The notes under the pieces were generated by a model. The model saw nothing but the letters and a program-made list of their open reading frames with translations, ran no database searches and was not told the origin of the DNA. Of a stretch of DNA of 63,790 nt, positions 1-9,719 are shown piece after piece. The position numbers and the translations under genes were made by a program. Each line of letters opens with the position of its first letter. Positions within the stretch are counted from its first letter, which is position 1. The DNA is from Pseudomonadales bacterium. GTDB taxonomy: Bacteria; Pseudomonadota; Gammaproteobacteria; Pseudomonadales; UBA7239. The stretch is taken from contig JANQLY010000012.1 in assembly GCA_028280345.1 (NCBI GenBank), forward strand, positions 1 through 63,790, read 5' to 3'.

Positions 1-220
1 GTTCAATTGATGTTCGTCTGCCCTCTTCAATTTCACTGAGCTCTTTAGCGTATTCCTCTTTATTTCGAAACACTGCCCGCCAGGGTTTCATTACCTTAAG
101 CACAGACATAAACGTGATGTCAGCCTGGTGATCCTCGGCAATTCTTATGGCCTGAATAATGGCAGCGTCCATCGTTTTCTCTGGATCAACTACACACAAT
201 ATGTTGTTAAATTGTTTCAT
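1..220 (-). CDS. Universal stress protein, N-terminal part (partial)
   Basis: Only the first 73 codons lie in the window; the gene runs off the left edge. The start ATG is at 220-218 on the reverse strand. The protein opens with KQFNNILCVVDPEK, the usual first beta strand of a UspA domain, followed by a helix (DAAIIQAIRIAEDHQAD) and a second strand (ITFMSVL). UspA domains bind ATP or act as dimeric stress proteins in the cytoplasm. It is transcribed in the same direction as the groESL and antiporter genes, with only 31 bases between it and the antiporter stop, so the antiporter and this gene may be co-transcribed. The ATP-binding glycines lie outside the window, so the subtype cannot be judged. 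Confidence 0.85.
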   Translation of the reverse strand, partial: MKQFNNILCVVDPEKTMDAAIIQAIRIAEDHQADITFMSVLKVMKPWRAVFRNKEEYAKELSEIEEGRRTSIE

Positions 221-251
221 TCGCCCACCTCTGCTGGATTGCAATTGAAAG

Positions 252-1970
252 TCAGGATTTATTAGCCTCAAGCTTCGATTCAGGAGGAAGTGCTGCTTTT
301 ATACGTTCCACCGCCCGCTCAGCTGCATCGTGAAATGGTAAAAACACCAGTGTTGCGCCTTTCTTTTTAAGTACTTGCTGGTCATGGTCATGCTGCGTGG
401 AAATGGCAATACCTCCTGTGTAGCGCTGCTGGTTAAGCCCTTCTATGAGCGCCAGCCGCGGATCTTCATGGGTTACCCCAATATCATGTTGTGGCATGGC
501 AGACACGACCCACTTAACCCCCTGGAGCGATAGATCAGCAACAAAAGTGGAATCACTCGCGTCACCATACATAACCGGATACCCCTGATTGCGCCAACGC
601 TGTACTTCGTCGGGATTAAAATCAATTGCCAATAAACTAAAGCCCTCCTTTTTCAAATAATGAGCAATCGCTTTGCCGTATCGGCCCAATCCAAAAAGAA
701 TAACATCATAGGGTTGTGTTGATGGAGGCTGCTTTTCCAGTGCTTCCTCCCGAAAGGGCTGATTGCGCTCAAAAATGCGTAACCAATGCTCCAGCTTGCT
801 ATACAGTCTGTGAGAATAGGTAATCATATACACGGATGTAGAGATGGTAATTAACCCAACTAACGTCACCAAACCCAAAGCATCTGTAGAAACGTGCCCC
901 AAACTCAACCCCATTGCCATGAAAATGAGTGAGAATTCACTGATCTGCGCCACAGTTAACCCCGCTAAAAAGCCCGTGCGTTTCCGGTAACCCATCAGCC
1001 CCATAATGACCATAACGATGAGCGGATTCCCAATCAGTACGAAAATAGAAAATACCAACGCCGGAAAAAACTGTGACCCGAGAAGACTGAGATCAAGCTG
1101 AGTTCCCAGTGCAATAAAGAAAAACAACAGTAAAAAATCACGTAGCGATGCCAGTCGCGCCACAATGGCTTCTCTAAACGGCGTAGAAGCCAGTGAAATA
1201 CCGGCAAGCAAACCACCCAACTCTTTGCTAAAACCCAACTGGCTGCCGATGGCTGCTAACAGTGTTGCCCAACTGATCGCAAAGGTAATCAGCAATTCCT
1301 GCGATCTGGCAACACGGCTTACCAGTGGTGTTGCCAGGTAACGGATAAAAAGCAATACGAAAACCAACATCAACAGCCCGTATATCATCACACTACCTAT
1401 TTGGGCCAGTGCGGAACTTGCCGCTCCAGTTTGAGCACCAATTCCCAGGGCAGAGAGCACCATCATTGCCAGTACCACCACCAAATCCTGTACGATCAAA
1501 AAGCCCACGGCAATACGACCGTGCAGCGAATCAACTTCTCTTTTGTCAGATAATAATTTGACGATGATAATTGTACTGGAGAAGGTCAATGCTACCGCAA
1601 CATAGAGTGAGGTAACAGCATCCAGGCCCAATGCAATACCAAGCAAATAACCAATAGCAGACGTAAATGCTACCTGGCCAAGTCCGGTAGCGAGTGCTAC
1701 CGGTCCGAGTGTGCGAATAAGCTTCAAATCAAGCTTTAAGCCAACCAGAAACAACAGAACCGCGATGCCCAACTCCGCGAGTAACTCGATATGTTCGTGT
1801 GATTGAACAATGTTCAGTGCCGACGGCCCTGCAACCACACCTACAGCGATGAAGCTTACGATCATAGGCTGCCGCAGTAGCACGCCACAAAAGCCGATCA
1901 CCGCCGCCAGCACAACGAGTGCGGTAAGTTCGTAGAACGGTGCAGCATGGATAAAACCCAAATCCGGCAT
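252..1970 (-). CDS. Monovalent cation:proton antiporter, Kef/CPA2 type with RCK domain
   Basis: A 572-residue inner-membrane protein. Residues about 12-385 form the dozen or so hydrophobic segments of a Na+/H+ exchanger domain, with the conserved QD pair at 161-162 in a membrane helix. A cytoplasmic RCK/TrkA-N domain follows at about 420-545, with the nucleotide-binding motif GLGRYG at 427-432 and an acidic residue (D450) ending the second strand. This is the layout of KefB/KefC and YbaL, which export K+ or Na+ in exchange for protons under control of a nucleotide or glutathione ligand. The ion cannot be told from sequence. It lies just upstream of a universal stress gene on the same strand, which agrees with a stress role. 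No truncation is seen. Confidence 0.93.
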   Translation of the reverse strand: MPDLGFIHAAPFYELTALVVLAAVIGFCGVLLRQPMIVSFIAVGVVAGPSALNIVQSHEHIELLAELGIAVLLFLVGLKLDLKLIRTLGPVALATGLGQVAFTSAIGYLLGIALGLDAVTSLYVAVALTFSSTIIIVKLLSDKREVDSLHGRIAVGFLIVQDLVVVLAMMVLSALGIGAQTGAASSALAQIGSVMIYGLLMLVFVLLFIRYLATPLVSRVARSQELLITFAISWATLLAAIGSQLGFSKELGGLLAGISLASTPFREAIVARLASLRDFLLLFFFIALGTQLDLSLLGSQFFPALVFSIFVLIGNPLIVMVIMGLMGYRKRTGFLAGLTVAQISEFSLIFMAMGLSLGHVSTDALGLVTLVGLITISTSVYMITYSHRLYSKLEHWLRIFERNQPFREEALEKQPPSTQPYDVILFGLGRYGKAIAHYLKKEGFSLLAIDFNPDEVQRWRNQGYPVMYGDASDSTFVADLSLQGVKWVVSAMPQHDIGVTHEDPRLALIEGLNQQRYTGGIAISTQHDHDQQVLKKKGATLVFLPFHDAAERAVERIKAALPPESKLEANKS

Positions 1971-2383
1971 TACCCTTCCTGCTGTCTTTTCAATGCAAAT
2001 TGTATTTGTTTCTCAACTTCAATGATCAGCAGAAGATCAATGACTTTCAGTGCATATAATTCGAAAATATTCTGCGCTCCTGTTGTACGCCGAAACAATA
2101 TATTTCAGGTATTTCTACTGCTCTTCAATCATCATTGATCAAAGATCGACTGGCGAGTGTGCTCATTCAAGTAATGCTGTGTTTTGGCGGTACATCATCG
2201 ATCACATTGGCAACAGTCAAAGCTGTCTGACCAAACTCTCCCCTTACTTGATAGCGTAAGTTTTGGATGAAAACAATTCGATATTAATTCCATTAATGTT
2301 CGAATAATTCTTAGTAATCAATAAATTGGTTGGCTGCCTATATTTTTGGTCTATAAGTAAGTTCTTCTCGAAATTATAGCCAT

Positions 2384-2416
2384 AAAAAAACCCGGCAATA
2401 ACAGCCGGGTTTTTTT
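2384..2416. terminator. Strong bidirectional rho-independent terminator
   Basis: Seven A residues, a perfect GC-rich stem CCCGGC/GCCGGG (2391-2396 with 2404-2409), a seven-base loop AATAACA, then seven T residues. The A and T runs extend the stem, so it works on both strands. It most likely ends groESL transcripts, which run leftward and whose last gene stops at 2590. No forward gene lies directly upstream. Confidence 0.92.
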
Positions 2417-2468
2417 ATGTACCAATGGATGGTTGCTACATATCAATTTTTGATGCTGGAAGTGAGGA

Positions 2469-2569
2469 TTTTCATTTCAGATCAAGGCGAAAATCCGACT
2501 CGACGCGCAGCGTACATTGCAGTACGTGAGCATCGGAAGTGGATTTTCAACGCAGAGATGGGATGAAAA
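2469..2569. repeat. Imperfect inverted repeat of about 100 bases, possibly a dispersed element
   Basis: Two arms of about 47 bases face each other around a short loop. The core is CGTAC-ATTGCA-GTACG (2511-2526). Moving outward, matching blocks are CGA.GC.CA, then AAAATCC next to a GCG, and finally TTTTCAT at the left end against ATGAAAA at the right end. It begins 20 bases past the groEL stop. The folded RNA would form one long interrupted hairpin. It has the look of a REP- or MITE-like non-coding repeat, but only one copy is present in the window, so this is an inference. It could also protect the 3' end of the groESL message. Confidence 0.6.
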
Positions 2570-2589
2570 GACCGCTTCCAAACAAAAAT

Positions 2590-4251
<1,662 letters not shown>

Positions 4252-4313
4252 TCAAATCAAAATCTGTTTGTTAGCTTCAGTTCGTAACTGTTTAGCTCTT
4301 AAGTGGCCCTGAC

Positions 4314-4604
4314 TTATTCAATCACGCCAAAAATTTCACCTTCGCTCATCACGATGAGCTCGTCATCACCATCTTTAATGGTTTGACTACCGGCATAGCT
4401 GGCAAATACCACCTTGTCACCCACTTTTACAGTCAGCGGACGCACTTCGCCGTTATCCAGTAACTTGCCGTCACCTACCGCAACGACTTCACCCTGATTC
4501 GGTTTCTCTTTGGCAGAACCCGGCAGCACAATGCCGCCTGCAGAGGTCTCTTCCTCTTCTTCGCGGCGAACCACAACACGATCGTGTAAAGGACGAATTT
4601 TCAT
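4314..4604 (-). CDS. groS: Co-chaperonin GroES (10 kDa)
   Basis: A 96-residue protein, the normal GroES length. It begins [18 protein letters not shown], the family's N-terminal strand, contains the mobile loop region [19 protein letters not shown] that contacts GroEL, and ends in the conserved EGEIFGVIE strand. Seven copies form the lid of the GroEL chamber. It is the first gene of the groES-groEL operon and is controlled by the sigma-32-like promoter and CIRCE element upstream. The leader between promoter and start is about 120 bases. Confidence 0.99.
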   Translation of the reverse strand: MKIRPLHDRVVVRREEEEETSAGGIVLPGSAKEKPNQGEVVAVGDGKLLDNGEVRPLTVKVGDKVVFASYAGSQTIKDGDDELIVMSEGEIFGVIE

Positions 4605-4696
4605 GTCTATTACTCTCCAATTACGTTAGAAAATTTCGTTTAAATTAAGGCAACACAGCACCTGGCTAGTCACAGGACATGGCTGTTATCACCGTC

Positions 4697-4721
4697 TGGC
4701 ACTCTCGGCCCGAGAGTGCCA
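4697..4721. promoter_or_regulatory. CIRCE element (HrcA operator) upstream of groES
   Basis: TGGCACTC (4697-4704), nine bases (TCGGCCCGA) and GAGTGCCA (4714-4721). This is the exact CIRCE layout, 8+9+8, and differs from the consensus TTAGCACTC-N9-GAGTGCTAA mainly at the A/T pair inside each arm and at the outermost base. The spacer is itself palindromic, so the whole 25 bases form a perfect inverted repeat. It sits just downstream of the -10 box of the heat-shock promoter, where bound HrcA repressor would block transcription. No hrcA gene is in this window, so repression by HrcA is an inference from the motif. Confidence 0.85.
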
Positions 4722-4735
4722 AGTCGTGAGGGTGA

Positions 4736-4765
4736 ATTATGGGGATCATGTGCACAATTTCAATG
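4736..4765 (-). promoter_or_regulatory. Heat-shock (sigma-32-type) promoter of groES-groEL
   Basis: Read on the reverse strand: CATTGAAA at 4765-4758, a 13-base spacer, then CCCCATAAT at 4744-4736. The sigma-32 consensus is CTTGAAA, 13-15 bases, CCCCATNT, so both boxes and the spacing match closely. Transcription would begin at about 4729, immediately before the CIRCE element. Confidence 0.85.
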
Positions 4766-4865
4766 CTTTCTGGAAGAATTTTTTTACATCCTGAAAAAAA
4801 TATAAAAATCAAACACTTATAAAGGTAATAAAGAACGGCTCTAAAGAGTAGCCAAGTGTGTAGTT

Positions 4866-5378
4866 CTAGGGCAAACGGTCAGTGGAATCCGGATCGCGGC
4901 GAAACTCTCCATCATAGACATTACCGCCATCGTCATGGCTACCGGCATTATTAAAAGGATCATGAAATGGCCTGCTTCCGGCACCAGGGCCACCACCAAA
5001 GCCACGGGGCTGACCACCCAGGTTAACAATCTGTACATTTTTCAACCAGCTGTTGACCATCCAGCGTCGGCTTTGCGGCAACAGACAGGCAAAGCCAATA
5101 GAGTCCGTAACAAAGCCCGGGGTCAGTAATAGTGCTCCACCAATCGCCAGCATCAGCCCTTCCGCCACTTCCTGGGCTGGCAATTCACCGCTTTCAAGGC
5201 GCTGATTGGCCCGTAGCAAGGTGCTGAAACCCTGCTGGCGCAGTAGCGCGAGGCCGACCATCGCCGTAAGCAACACCAGACCAATCGTTGGCAACGCACC
5301 GATCCGGGAGCCCACCTCAATCAACACCCACATCTCTACGATGGGCATCACAATAAAAAGAATTAACAGAAATCGCAC
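4866..5378 (-). CDS. fxsA: FxsA family inner-membrane protein
   Basis: A 170-residue protein of the FxsA family (suppressor of phage F exclusion of T7 in E. coli). Three or so hydrophobic segments fill residues 1-50 and 75-100, with family-typical stretches such as PIVEMWVLIEVGSRIGA and LRQQGFSTL. The C-terminal third is a hydrophilic Gly/Asp-rich tail, as in other members. The start is a GTG at 5378 preceded by GGGAG seven bases upstream. In many gammaproteobacteria fxsA stands next to groESL, as here. Its molecular role outside phage exclusion is not established. Confidence 0.9.
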   Translation of the reverse strand: MRFLLILFIVMPIVEMWVLIEVGSRIGALPTIGLVLLTAMVGLALLRQQGFSTLLRANQRLESGELPAQEVAEGLMLAIGGALLLTPGFVTDSIGFACLLPQSRRWMVNSWLKNVQIVNLGGQPRGFGGGPGAGSRPFHDPFNNAGSHDDGGNVYDGEFRRDPDSTDRLP

Positions 5379-5581
5379 TGGTTTCTCCCGGTCAATAACT
5401 TATAACATGGGTCATCTACCGGCTTTTTCAAGTCTTTTGCGTGGGAACCCTGCAAAAAAGAGAGAAAAGTGAGACAAGCAAAAAGGTGAGAGTAAGTACA
5501 TTCGGGGGTATTTCCTCTTGTCGCCCCCCCAACTACCGGAAGATAATTTTCCCGTTTCCTCAAAGATTACAGAGCCCACCC

Positions 5582-6331
5582 ATGCGCCTTGCCCTTATTT
5601 TCAGTCTGCTCCTGTTCACCTGCCACAGCCAGGCCGAAGTATTCAAAGGACAGCTGATCAGTTCCAGTAACTATCGCGTCCCGCTCGAAGGCTGTGTCAG
5701 GGAAGGCTCCGCCAATCTTTCCATCTCGGCACTGTTTATCGGCAACAGTCTTACCCATGTGATTCCGGAAAACACCATAGCACTGCTCAAGTGCAGCGGT
5801 GTTACTGTGGATATCGCCGCCTCAAGCCCGGGAGGCTATACCCTCGACGCCCACACTTATTTGCAGGAAAGCCTCGACCTGATCTCTGAAGGTTACGACT
5901 ATGTGATTTTGCAGGAACACAGCACTGGAATGATAGATCAGAATGCTGTGACCACACTCGAAACCCTGATCAATAATGCCGGCTCACAAATGGTGTTTTA
6001 TCAAACCTGGGGGTATTGGGGTGATGAGCAATCGCGCCTCGCTGTGATCGCCAGTTATGAAAATTTTGGTAGCTTGTACAGTACACCGGTTGTTGCAGTT
6101 GGTCAGGCCTGGCAGAACTTCTACACCCGCAATCCAGCCCCTTCATTTGATTTATTCAGCGACTATGTACACGCCAACAACTACGGTACCTATCTTAATG
6201 CGCTGGTGTTCTATGCATGGTTTACCGGTGAGTCCCCGATCGGGCTGCGCACGATTCCCGTGTCCATGGATGCGGATACCGCATTGCTGCTACAAACCAT
6301 TGCCTGGGAAACCCATCAGGCCTATCACTAA
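5582..6331 (+). CDS. Exported SGNH/GDSL-like hydrolase-fold protein
   Basis: I start this at the ATG at 5582, giving 249 residues with a clear signal peptide (RLALIFSLLLFTCHSQA), rather than at an upstream ATG that adds 47 unlikely residues. The mature part shows block I of SGNH enzymes, FIGNSLT (about 52-58, nucleophile S56), a Gly in SSPGGYTLDAH, the DYVILQEHS strand, and a C-terminal DYVHANNYGTYLNAL that would supply the catalytic Asp/His. This resembles DUF4886-type SGNH proteins. It is probably a periplasmic or secreted esterase or lipase; the substrate is unknown. It stands alone, with its 3' end facing that of the glycosyltransferase gene. Confidence 0.75.
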   Translation: MRLALIFSLLLFTCHSQAEVFKGQLISSSNYRVPLEGCVREGSANLSISALFIGNSLTHVIPENTIALLKCSGVTVDIAASSPGGYTLDAHTYLQESLDLISEGYDYVILQEHSTGMIDQNAVTTLETLINNAGSQMVFYQTWGYWGDEQSRLAVIASYENFGSLYSTPVVAVGQAWQNFYTRNPAPSFDLFSDYVHANNYGTYLNALVFYAWFTGESPIGLRTIPVSMDADTALLLQTIAWETHQAYH

Positions 6332-6360
6332 AATAAAAATTCTAATGGACTAAAACCGGG

Positions 6361-7500
6361 TTAAAGATTAGCAAACAGTTCCCGGTACCGCTCTCCTGTT
6401 GTACTCCATTCCGGAGTAGTCACCTCTTTGACAACACGGCTTTGTGTATCAGCCAGGTTTTCTAGCAAACTTTCAATCAGGTTAACCGCTGCCTCAGATT
6501 CGGCAACCAGATTGTCGAGGGTAGAGCAGTAACGAAATTGTTGCGGGTAATACTCCTGATACGCCAAACGATCCGGCACCACCGGCACACATCCACAGGC
6601 AACCGCTTCCATTACCGCAAGCCCCTGAAATTCGTGTAAAGCTGTCGATAGCACCATATCACTGCGCTGTAACAGGTTGCGGTAATCAGCTTCGGGCAAA
6701 TAACCGTGCTGACCAAGTTTGTTATGTTCTTTTAATAATGCCAACGCCGTTGTTAACGCTTCCGGCACGGTGCGAAACTGCTGCCCCACCAGGTGAAAAC
6801 GCAGCGGTAATTGTTTGTCGATAACACGCCGCACAATTTCCAATAACTGCTGCGGTCCCTTGTCGTATTCCCAGCGGTGATTCCATACCACCTCAACAAC
6901 ATCAGTTGTTTTTTTATCAGTTTTTATTTCCGTTTCACTATCTGTTGCGATAAGCGGAACCGGCAATACCATAGCTTTCTTTTCAATCTGATCTACCAGA
7001 CCCGGCGGCACCGCATCCGGCATTTTTTTCAACAGTGTAGCAATGCCTTCAATACAGGTATCGCGATTATAGTGCGAGTTAAATACAAGCGCATCCGCAC
7101 ACAACAAGGTATAGAGATAGGTAATCTGACGTTCCACCGGCGAATAGTGTTTGTCGTGCTCCATGTTATCCGGATAGGCAAACGGATTTTCATGGCAATA
7201 AACCACAGTGGGCACACCGGCCAGCTGCGGCACAAAACCACGCAGTGACGACAAATCCACCATTGATGTGGCGATGATCAGATCATACGATTGCTCCAAT
7301 AGCGTACGCTGCTCACCAAACCCCCAGCTAAGGCTGTTGCCGCGCACACGCCAGCTGTAATAGCGCGCTGGCAAGCTCAGACATTGCCACTGCCAGTCCG
7401 CAAAATAGCGCATCAGGCCTTTATTCAAATACTGATGACTCGGCGCATCGTAGGCCGATAACAAAAGTACGCGTTGCTGCTTATCCGAACTGCCTTCCAC
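6361..7500 (-). CDS. Glycosyltransferase, queuosine-tRNA mannosyltransferase-like (DUF3524 domain)
   Basis: A 379-residue protein whose N-terminus carries the DUF3524 signature: LLLSAYDAPSHQYLNKGL, then LPARYYSWRVRGNSLSW. The C-terminal half is a GT-B glycosyltransferase domain with EFQGLAVMEAVACGCVPVVP (about 305-324), the usual nucleotide-sugar binding loop. This layout is that of GTDC1/QTMAN, which adds mannose to queuosine in tRNA-Asp in animals; bacterial relatives are annotated the same way. The start is a GTG at 7500. The neighbours give no further clue, and tRNA as substrate is inferred from the family only. Confidence 0.82.
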   Translation of the reverse strand: MEGSSDKQQRVLLLSAYDAPSHQYLNKGLMRYFADWQWQCLSLPARYYSWRVRGNSLSWGFGEQRTLLEQSYDLIIATSMVDLSSLRGFVPQLAGVPTVVYCHENPFAYPDNMEHDKHYSPVERQITYLYTLLCADALVFNSHYNRDTCIEGIATLLKKMPDAVPPGLVDQIEKKAMVLPVPLIATDSETEIKTDKKTTDVVEVVWNHRWEYDKGPQQLLEIVRRVIDKQLPLRFHLVGQQFRTVPEALTTALALLKEHNKLGQHGYLPEADYRNLLQRSDMVLSTALHEFQGLAVMEAVACGCVPVVPDRLAYQEYYPQQFRYCSTLDNLVAESEAAVNLIESLLENLADTQSRVVKEVTTPEWSTTGERYRELFANL

Positions 7501-7672
7501 TATCTACTATTATCTATATAAAGTCAGCGTGTACTTTACCCTGTTCCATCCTCCCCGGCCTAATACCTGCGGGCTCGACATCAGGATATACCACTAGTCG
7601 TGAGATATTTGCCACGTTTTCAGGCATGGACGGATTGCCAGCCATCAAAAAAACGCTTTATGATGAAGCACT

Positions 7673-7678
7673 TATAAT
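7673..7678 (+). promoter_or_regulatory. Possible -10 box upstream of the P450 gene
   Basis: A perfect TATAAT hexamer lies 28 bases before the P450 start, but no good TTGACA-like hexamer is found 16-18 bases further upstream. It may be a promoter that depends on an activator, or chance. The 200-base divergent region (7501-7705) must in any case serve both the glycosyltransferase and the P450. Confidence 0.35.
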
Positions 7679-7705
7679 GACAGCAATAACCGCCAGGAGC
7701 CCCGT

Positions 7706-9085
7706 ATGCCTCCCTCAGCCACTGCCAGCGCCGACTATATTCACGCCCAGGATGCGGGCCCGAAAGATTTAAGCCATATCCCCGGCGCCAACGGGCTGCC
7801 ACTTGTGGGCCACCTGCCCTGGATGATCAAGGATTTTCACAACACCGTGGAGCGGCATTATCAACGCTACGGCGAAGTGTCGCGCTTCGGCACCGGCCTC
7901 GTAAACCGCGCCCCGCTTATGGTGCTCGGCCCCGACAACTATAAAACCATGTTGCTCGATCAGGATCGCAACTTCTCCACCAAAATGGGTTATGCGAGTT
8001 CCCTCGGCCCGTTTTACGGTGGTGGTTTGTTAACCCGCGATTTCGATGACCATCGCAATCACCGCCGCGTGTTTCAGACCTCGTTTAAAAACGATGCGAT
8101 GCGCGGCTATGCCGACCTCATGAACCCGATTATGGAACGCCGTCTCGAAAACTGGGACAAGGTAGATAATTTCCTGTTCTTCGACCATATCAAGGAAATG
8201 CTGCTCGATATTGCCGCCAAGGTATTCTTTGGTATTGAGGATCTCGGTGACGATGCGGATAAACTCAACCAGGCGCTGATTGATATTGCCGAGAAAGGCA
8301 TGATGGGGATTTTCCGTGTCAACTTTCCAGGCTTTAAATATCACACCGGACTCAAGGCAAAGAAATATGCCTGTGAGTTTCTCATTAACCTGATTCCGGA
8401 GCGCCGCGCCAACGATGGCAGAGATTTAATGTCCTATGTGGTGAAAGAAAAGAACGACGACGGCAGTTACTTCTCCGATCAGGAGCTCGCCGAACATTTA
8501 GCGTTTTTGATGTTTGCTGCCCACGACACTACCACCAGTGCACTGAGCCACCTGGTAATGTTACTCGGTCAACATCCGGAGATTCAGAATAAAGTACGCG
8601 AGGAAATTCTCGGCCTCGACAAGGAAGCGCTCGACTACGACGACCTCGACAATATTCCCTATACCGAACAGGCGATCTACGAAAGCCTGCGTCTCTATCC
8701 ATCGGTATCAATGATGACACGCCGCACCATTCGCGAAACAGAAATGGGCGGCTATGCGATTCCGGCCAACACCGTGTTGTTACTGCCGCCGCGCTTTAAC
8801 CACACGATGGAAAAATGGTGGGACGAGCCGAAAAAATTTGATCCGGACCGTTTCAGCCCGGAACGCCAGGAACACAAGCGTCATCCATTTATGTTCCACC
8901 CGTTTGGCGGCGGCGCACATAAGTGCATCGGCATGCATTTTGCGATGATGAATGCGAAGTGTTTCCTTAATCAGTTTTTGCGCAAGTATACGTTTGAGAC
9001 TCCGCCGGATTACAACCCATGGATGCAGGCGGTGCCGATGCCAAGGCCGGGAGATTTGCTTCCACTAAAGCTTAAAAGGGTTTAA
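7706..9085 (+). CDS. Cytochrome P450
   Basis: A 459-residue soluble cytochrome P450 monooxygenase. The I-helix motif AAHDTTTSA (271-279) supplies the oxygen-activating Asp-Thr pair, ESLR (326-329) is the K-helix ExxR, and FHPFGGGAHKCIG (397-409) is the heme loop with the thiolate ligand Cys407. There is no N-terminal membrane anchor, as expected for a bacterial enzyme that takes electrons from a ferredoxin; no redox partner is encoded nearby. A good ribosome binding site (CAGGAG) lies seven bases before the ATG. The substrate cannot be inferred, although the proline-rich PGANGLPLVGH start and overall layout resemble sterol- or retinoid-type P450s. Confidence 0.96.
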   Translation: MPPSATASADYIHAQDAGPKDLSHIPGANGLPLVGHLPWMIKDFHNTVERHYQRYGEVSRFGTGLVNRAPLMVLGPDNYKTMLLDQDRNFSTKMGYASSLGPFYGGGLLTRDFDDHRNHRRVFQTSFKNDAMRGYADLMNPIMERRLENWDKVDNFLFFDHIKEMLLDIAAKVFFGIEDLGDDADKLNQALIDIAEKGMMGIFRVNFPGFKYHTGLKAKKYACEFLINLIPERRANDGRDLMSYVVKEKNDDGSYFSDQELAEHLAFLMFAAHDTTTSALSHLVMLLGQHPEIQNKVREEILGLDKEALDYDDLDNIPYTEQAIYESLRLYPSVSMMTRRTIRETEMGGYAIPANTVLLLPPRFNHTMEKWWDEPKKFDPDRFSPERQEHKRHPFMFHPFGGGAHKCIGMHFAMMNAKCFLNQFLRKYTFETPPDYNPWMQAVPMPRPGDLLPLKLKRV

Positions 9086-9115
9086 ATTTTCAGTTACAAC
9101 AACTATCAAAAAGTC

Positions 9116-9430
9116 GTGAGCCATCTCAACTGCCCAAGCTGTAATACCCCAGCGGCTAGCAAACCAGGGAAGCTATTAGTAGCTCTCACAGGCCAAAGTT
9201 TTGTATGCACAAATTGCGGCAAAACCTTACAACCAGCTTACAGCTCGCTTACAGTTGCGATTATATGCTCTATATGGCCTCTACTTACTGCTGTCGCAAT
9301 TATTGCTTTCTCCTGGAAGTTATGGCCATCAATAATTCTAGGCCTATCAGGCTGTTACTTAATTTGTATTACCACATCGTATTTTTCAAAGTTTAAAAGC
9401 ACTGGAATTCGACGTTTTTCACTTAAATAA
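9116..9430 (+). CDS. Small zinc-ribbon membrane protein, unknown
   Basis: Not recognised as a named family. The 104-residue product begins with a zinc ribbon (CPSC at about 6-9 and CTNC at about 31-34) and continues with two hydrophobic segments (about 44-65 and 70-88) ending in a basic tail. This suggests a small inner-membrane protein with a cytoplasmic metal-binding head. The start is taken as GTG at 9116; no strong ribosome binding site precedes it, so the start is uncertain. It lies 30 bases after the P450 on the same strand and could be read with it. Confidence 0.6.
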   Translation: MSHLNCPSCNTPAASKPGKLLVALTGQSFVCTNCGKTLQPAYSSLTVAIICSIWPLLTAVAIIAFSWKLWPSIILGLSGCYLICITTSYFSKFKSTGIRRFSLK

Positions 9431-9490
9431 AAATCAGCAACACTAACTAACTGATACAAACTAATAACACAATTTATTTGGAGAACCCTC

Positions 9491-9715
9491 ATGAAACGCG
9501 GCAGCATGGGTAGCAGCAAGGAGATAAAAAAGTTTTCCAATATGGCATTGACCGCACTGAATACGGAAATCAATCGCTGCTTATGGGGTTCCAAAAACGC
9601 AGGAACCACTAATGCTCGCAAAGCTTTCTTCAAGCGCCTCATATGGCTGGAAGAAATTCGTGAAGACAAACATGGGATTGAAGCGCCAAGGAGAAATTTC
9701 AGAAAGCACAAATAA
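9491..9715 (+). CDS. Small basic hypothetical protein
   Basis: A 74-residue, Lys/Arg-rich product with no family I recognise and no membrane segment. Support comes from a well-placed ribosome binding site (GGAG seven bases before the ATG), same-strand position after the zinc-ribbon gene, and an ordinary amino-acid mix with a predicted amphipathic helix (about residues 9-30). It ends just before the convergent aminopeptidase stop. It may be a real small gene or a leftover; nucleic-acid binding is possible from the charge but is a guess. Confidence 0.45.
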   Translation: MKRGSMGSSKEIKKFSNMALTALNTEINRCLWGSKNAGTTNARKAFFKRLIWLEEIREDKHGIEAPRRNFRKHK

Positions 9716-9719
9716 ATGC

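Larger units (their letters stand above)
1971..2589. other. Gene-free stretch between antiporter and groEL
   Basis: About 620 bases with no gene I can support. The part next to the antiporter (1971-2380) is AT-rich and should hold its promoter, which would be read leftward; no convincing -35/-10 pair stands out. Two short forward ORFs here (1947-2138 and 2050-2259) have no ribosome binding site or recognisable motif. The right part holds the terminator hairpin at 2384-2416 and the imperfect inverted repeat at 2469-2569, both described separately. Confidence 0.7.

Noticed and set aside
1947..2259. Two short forward ORFs next to the antiporter gene
   Set aside because: They partly overlap the antiporter start, have no ribosome site and no recognisable protein features.
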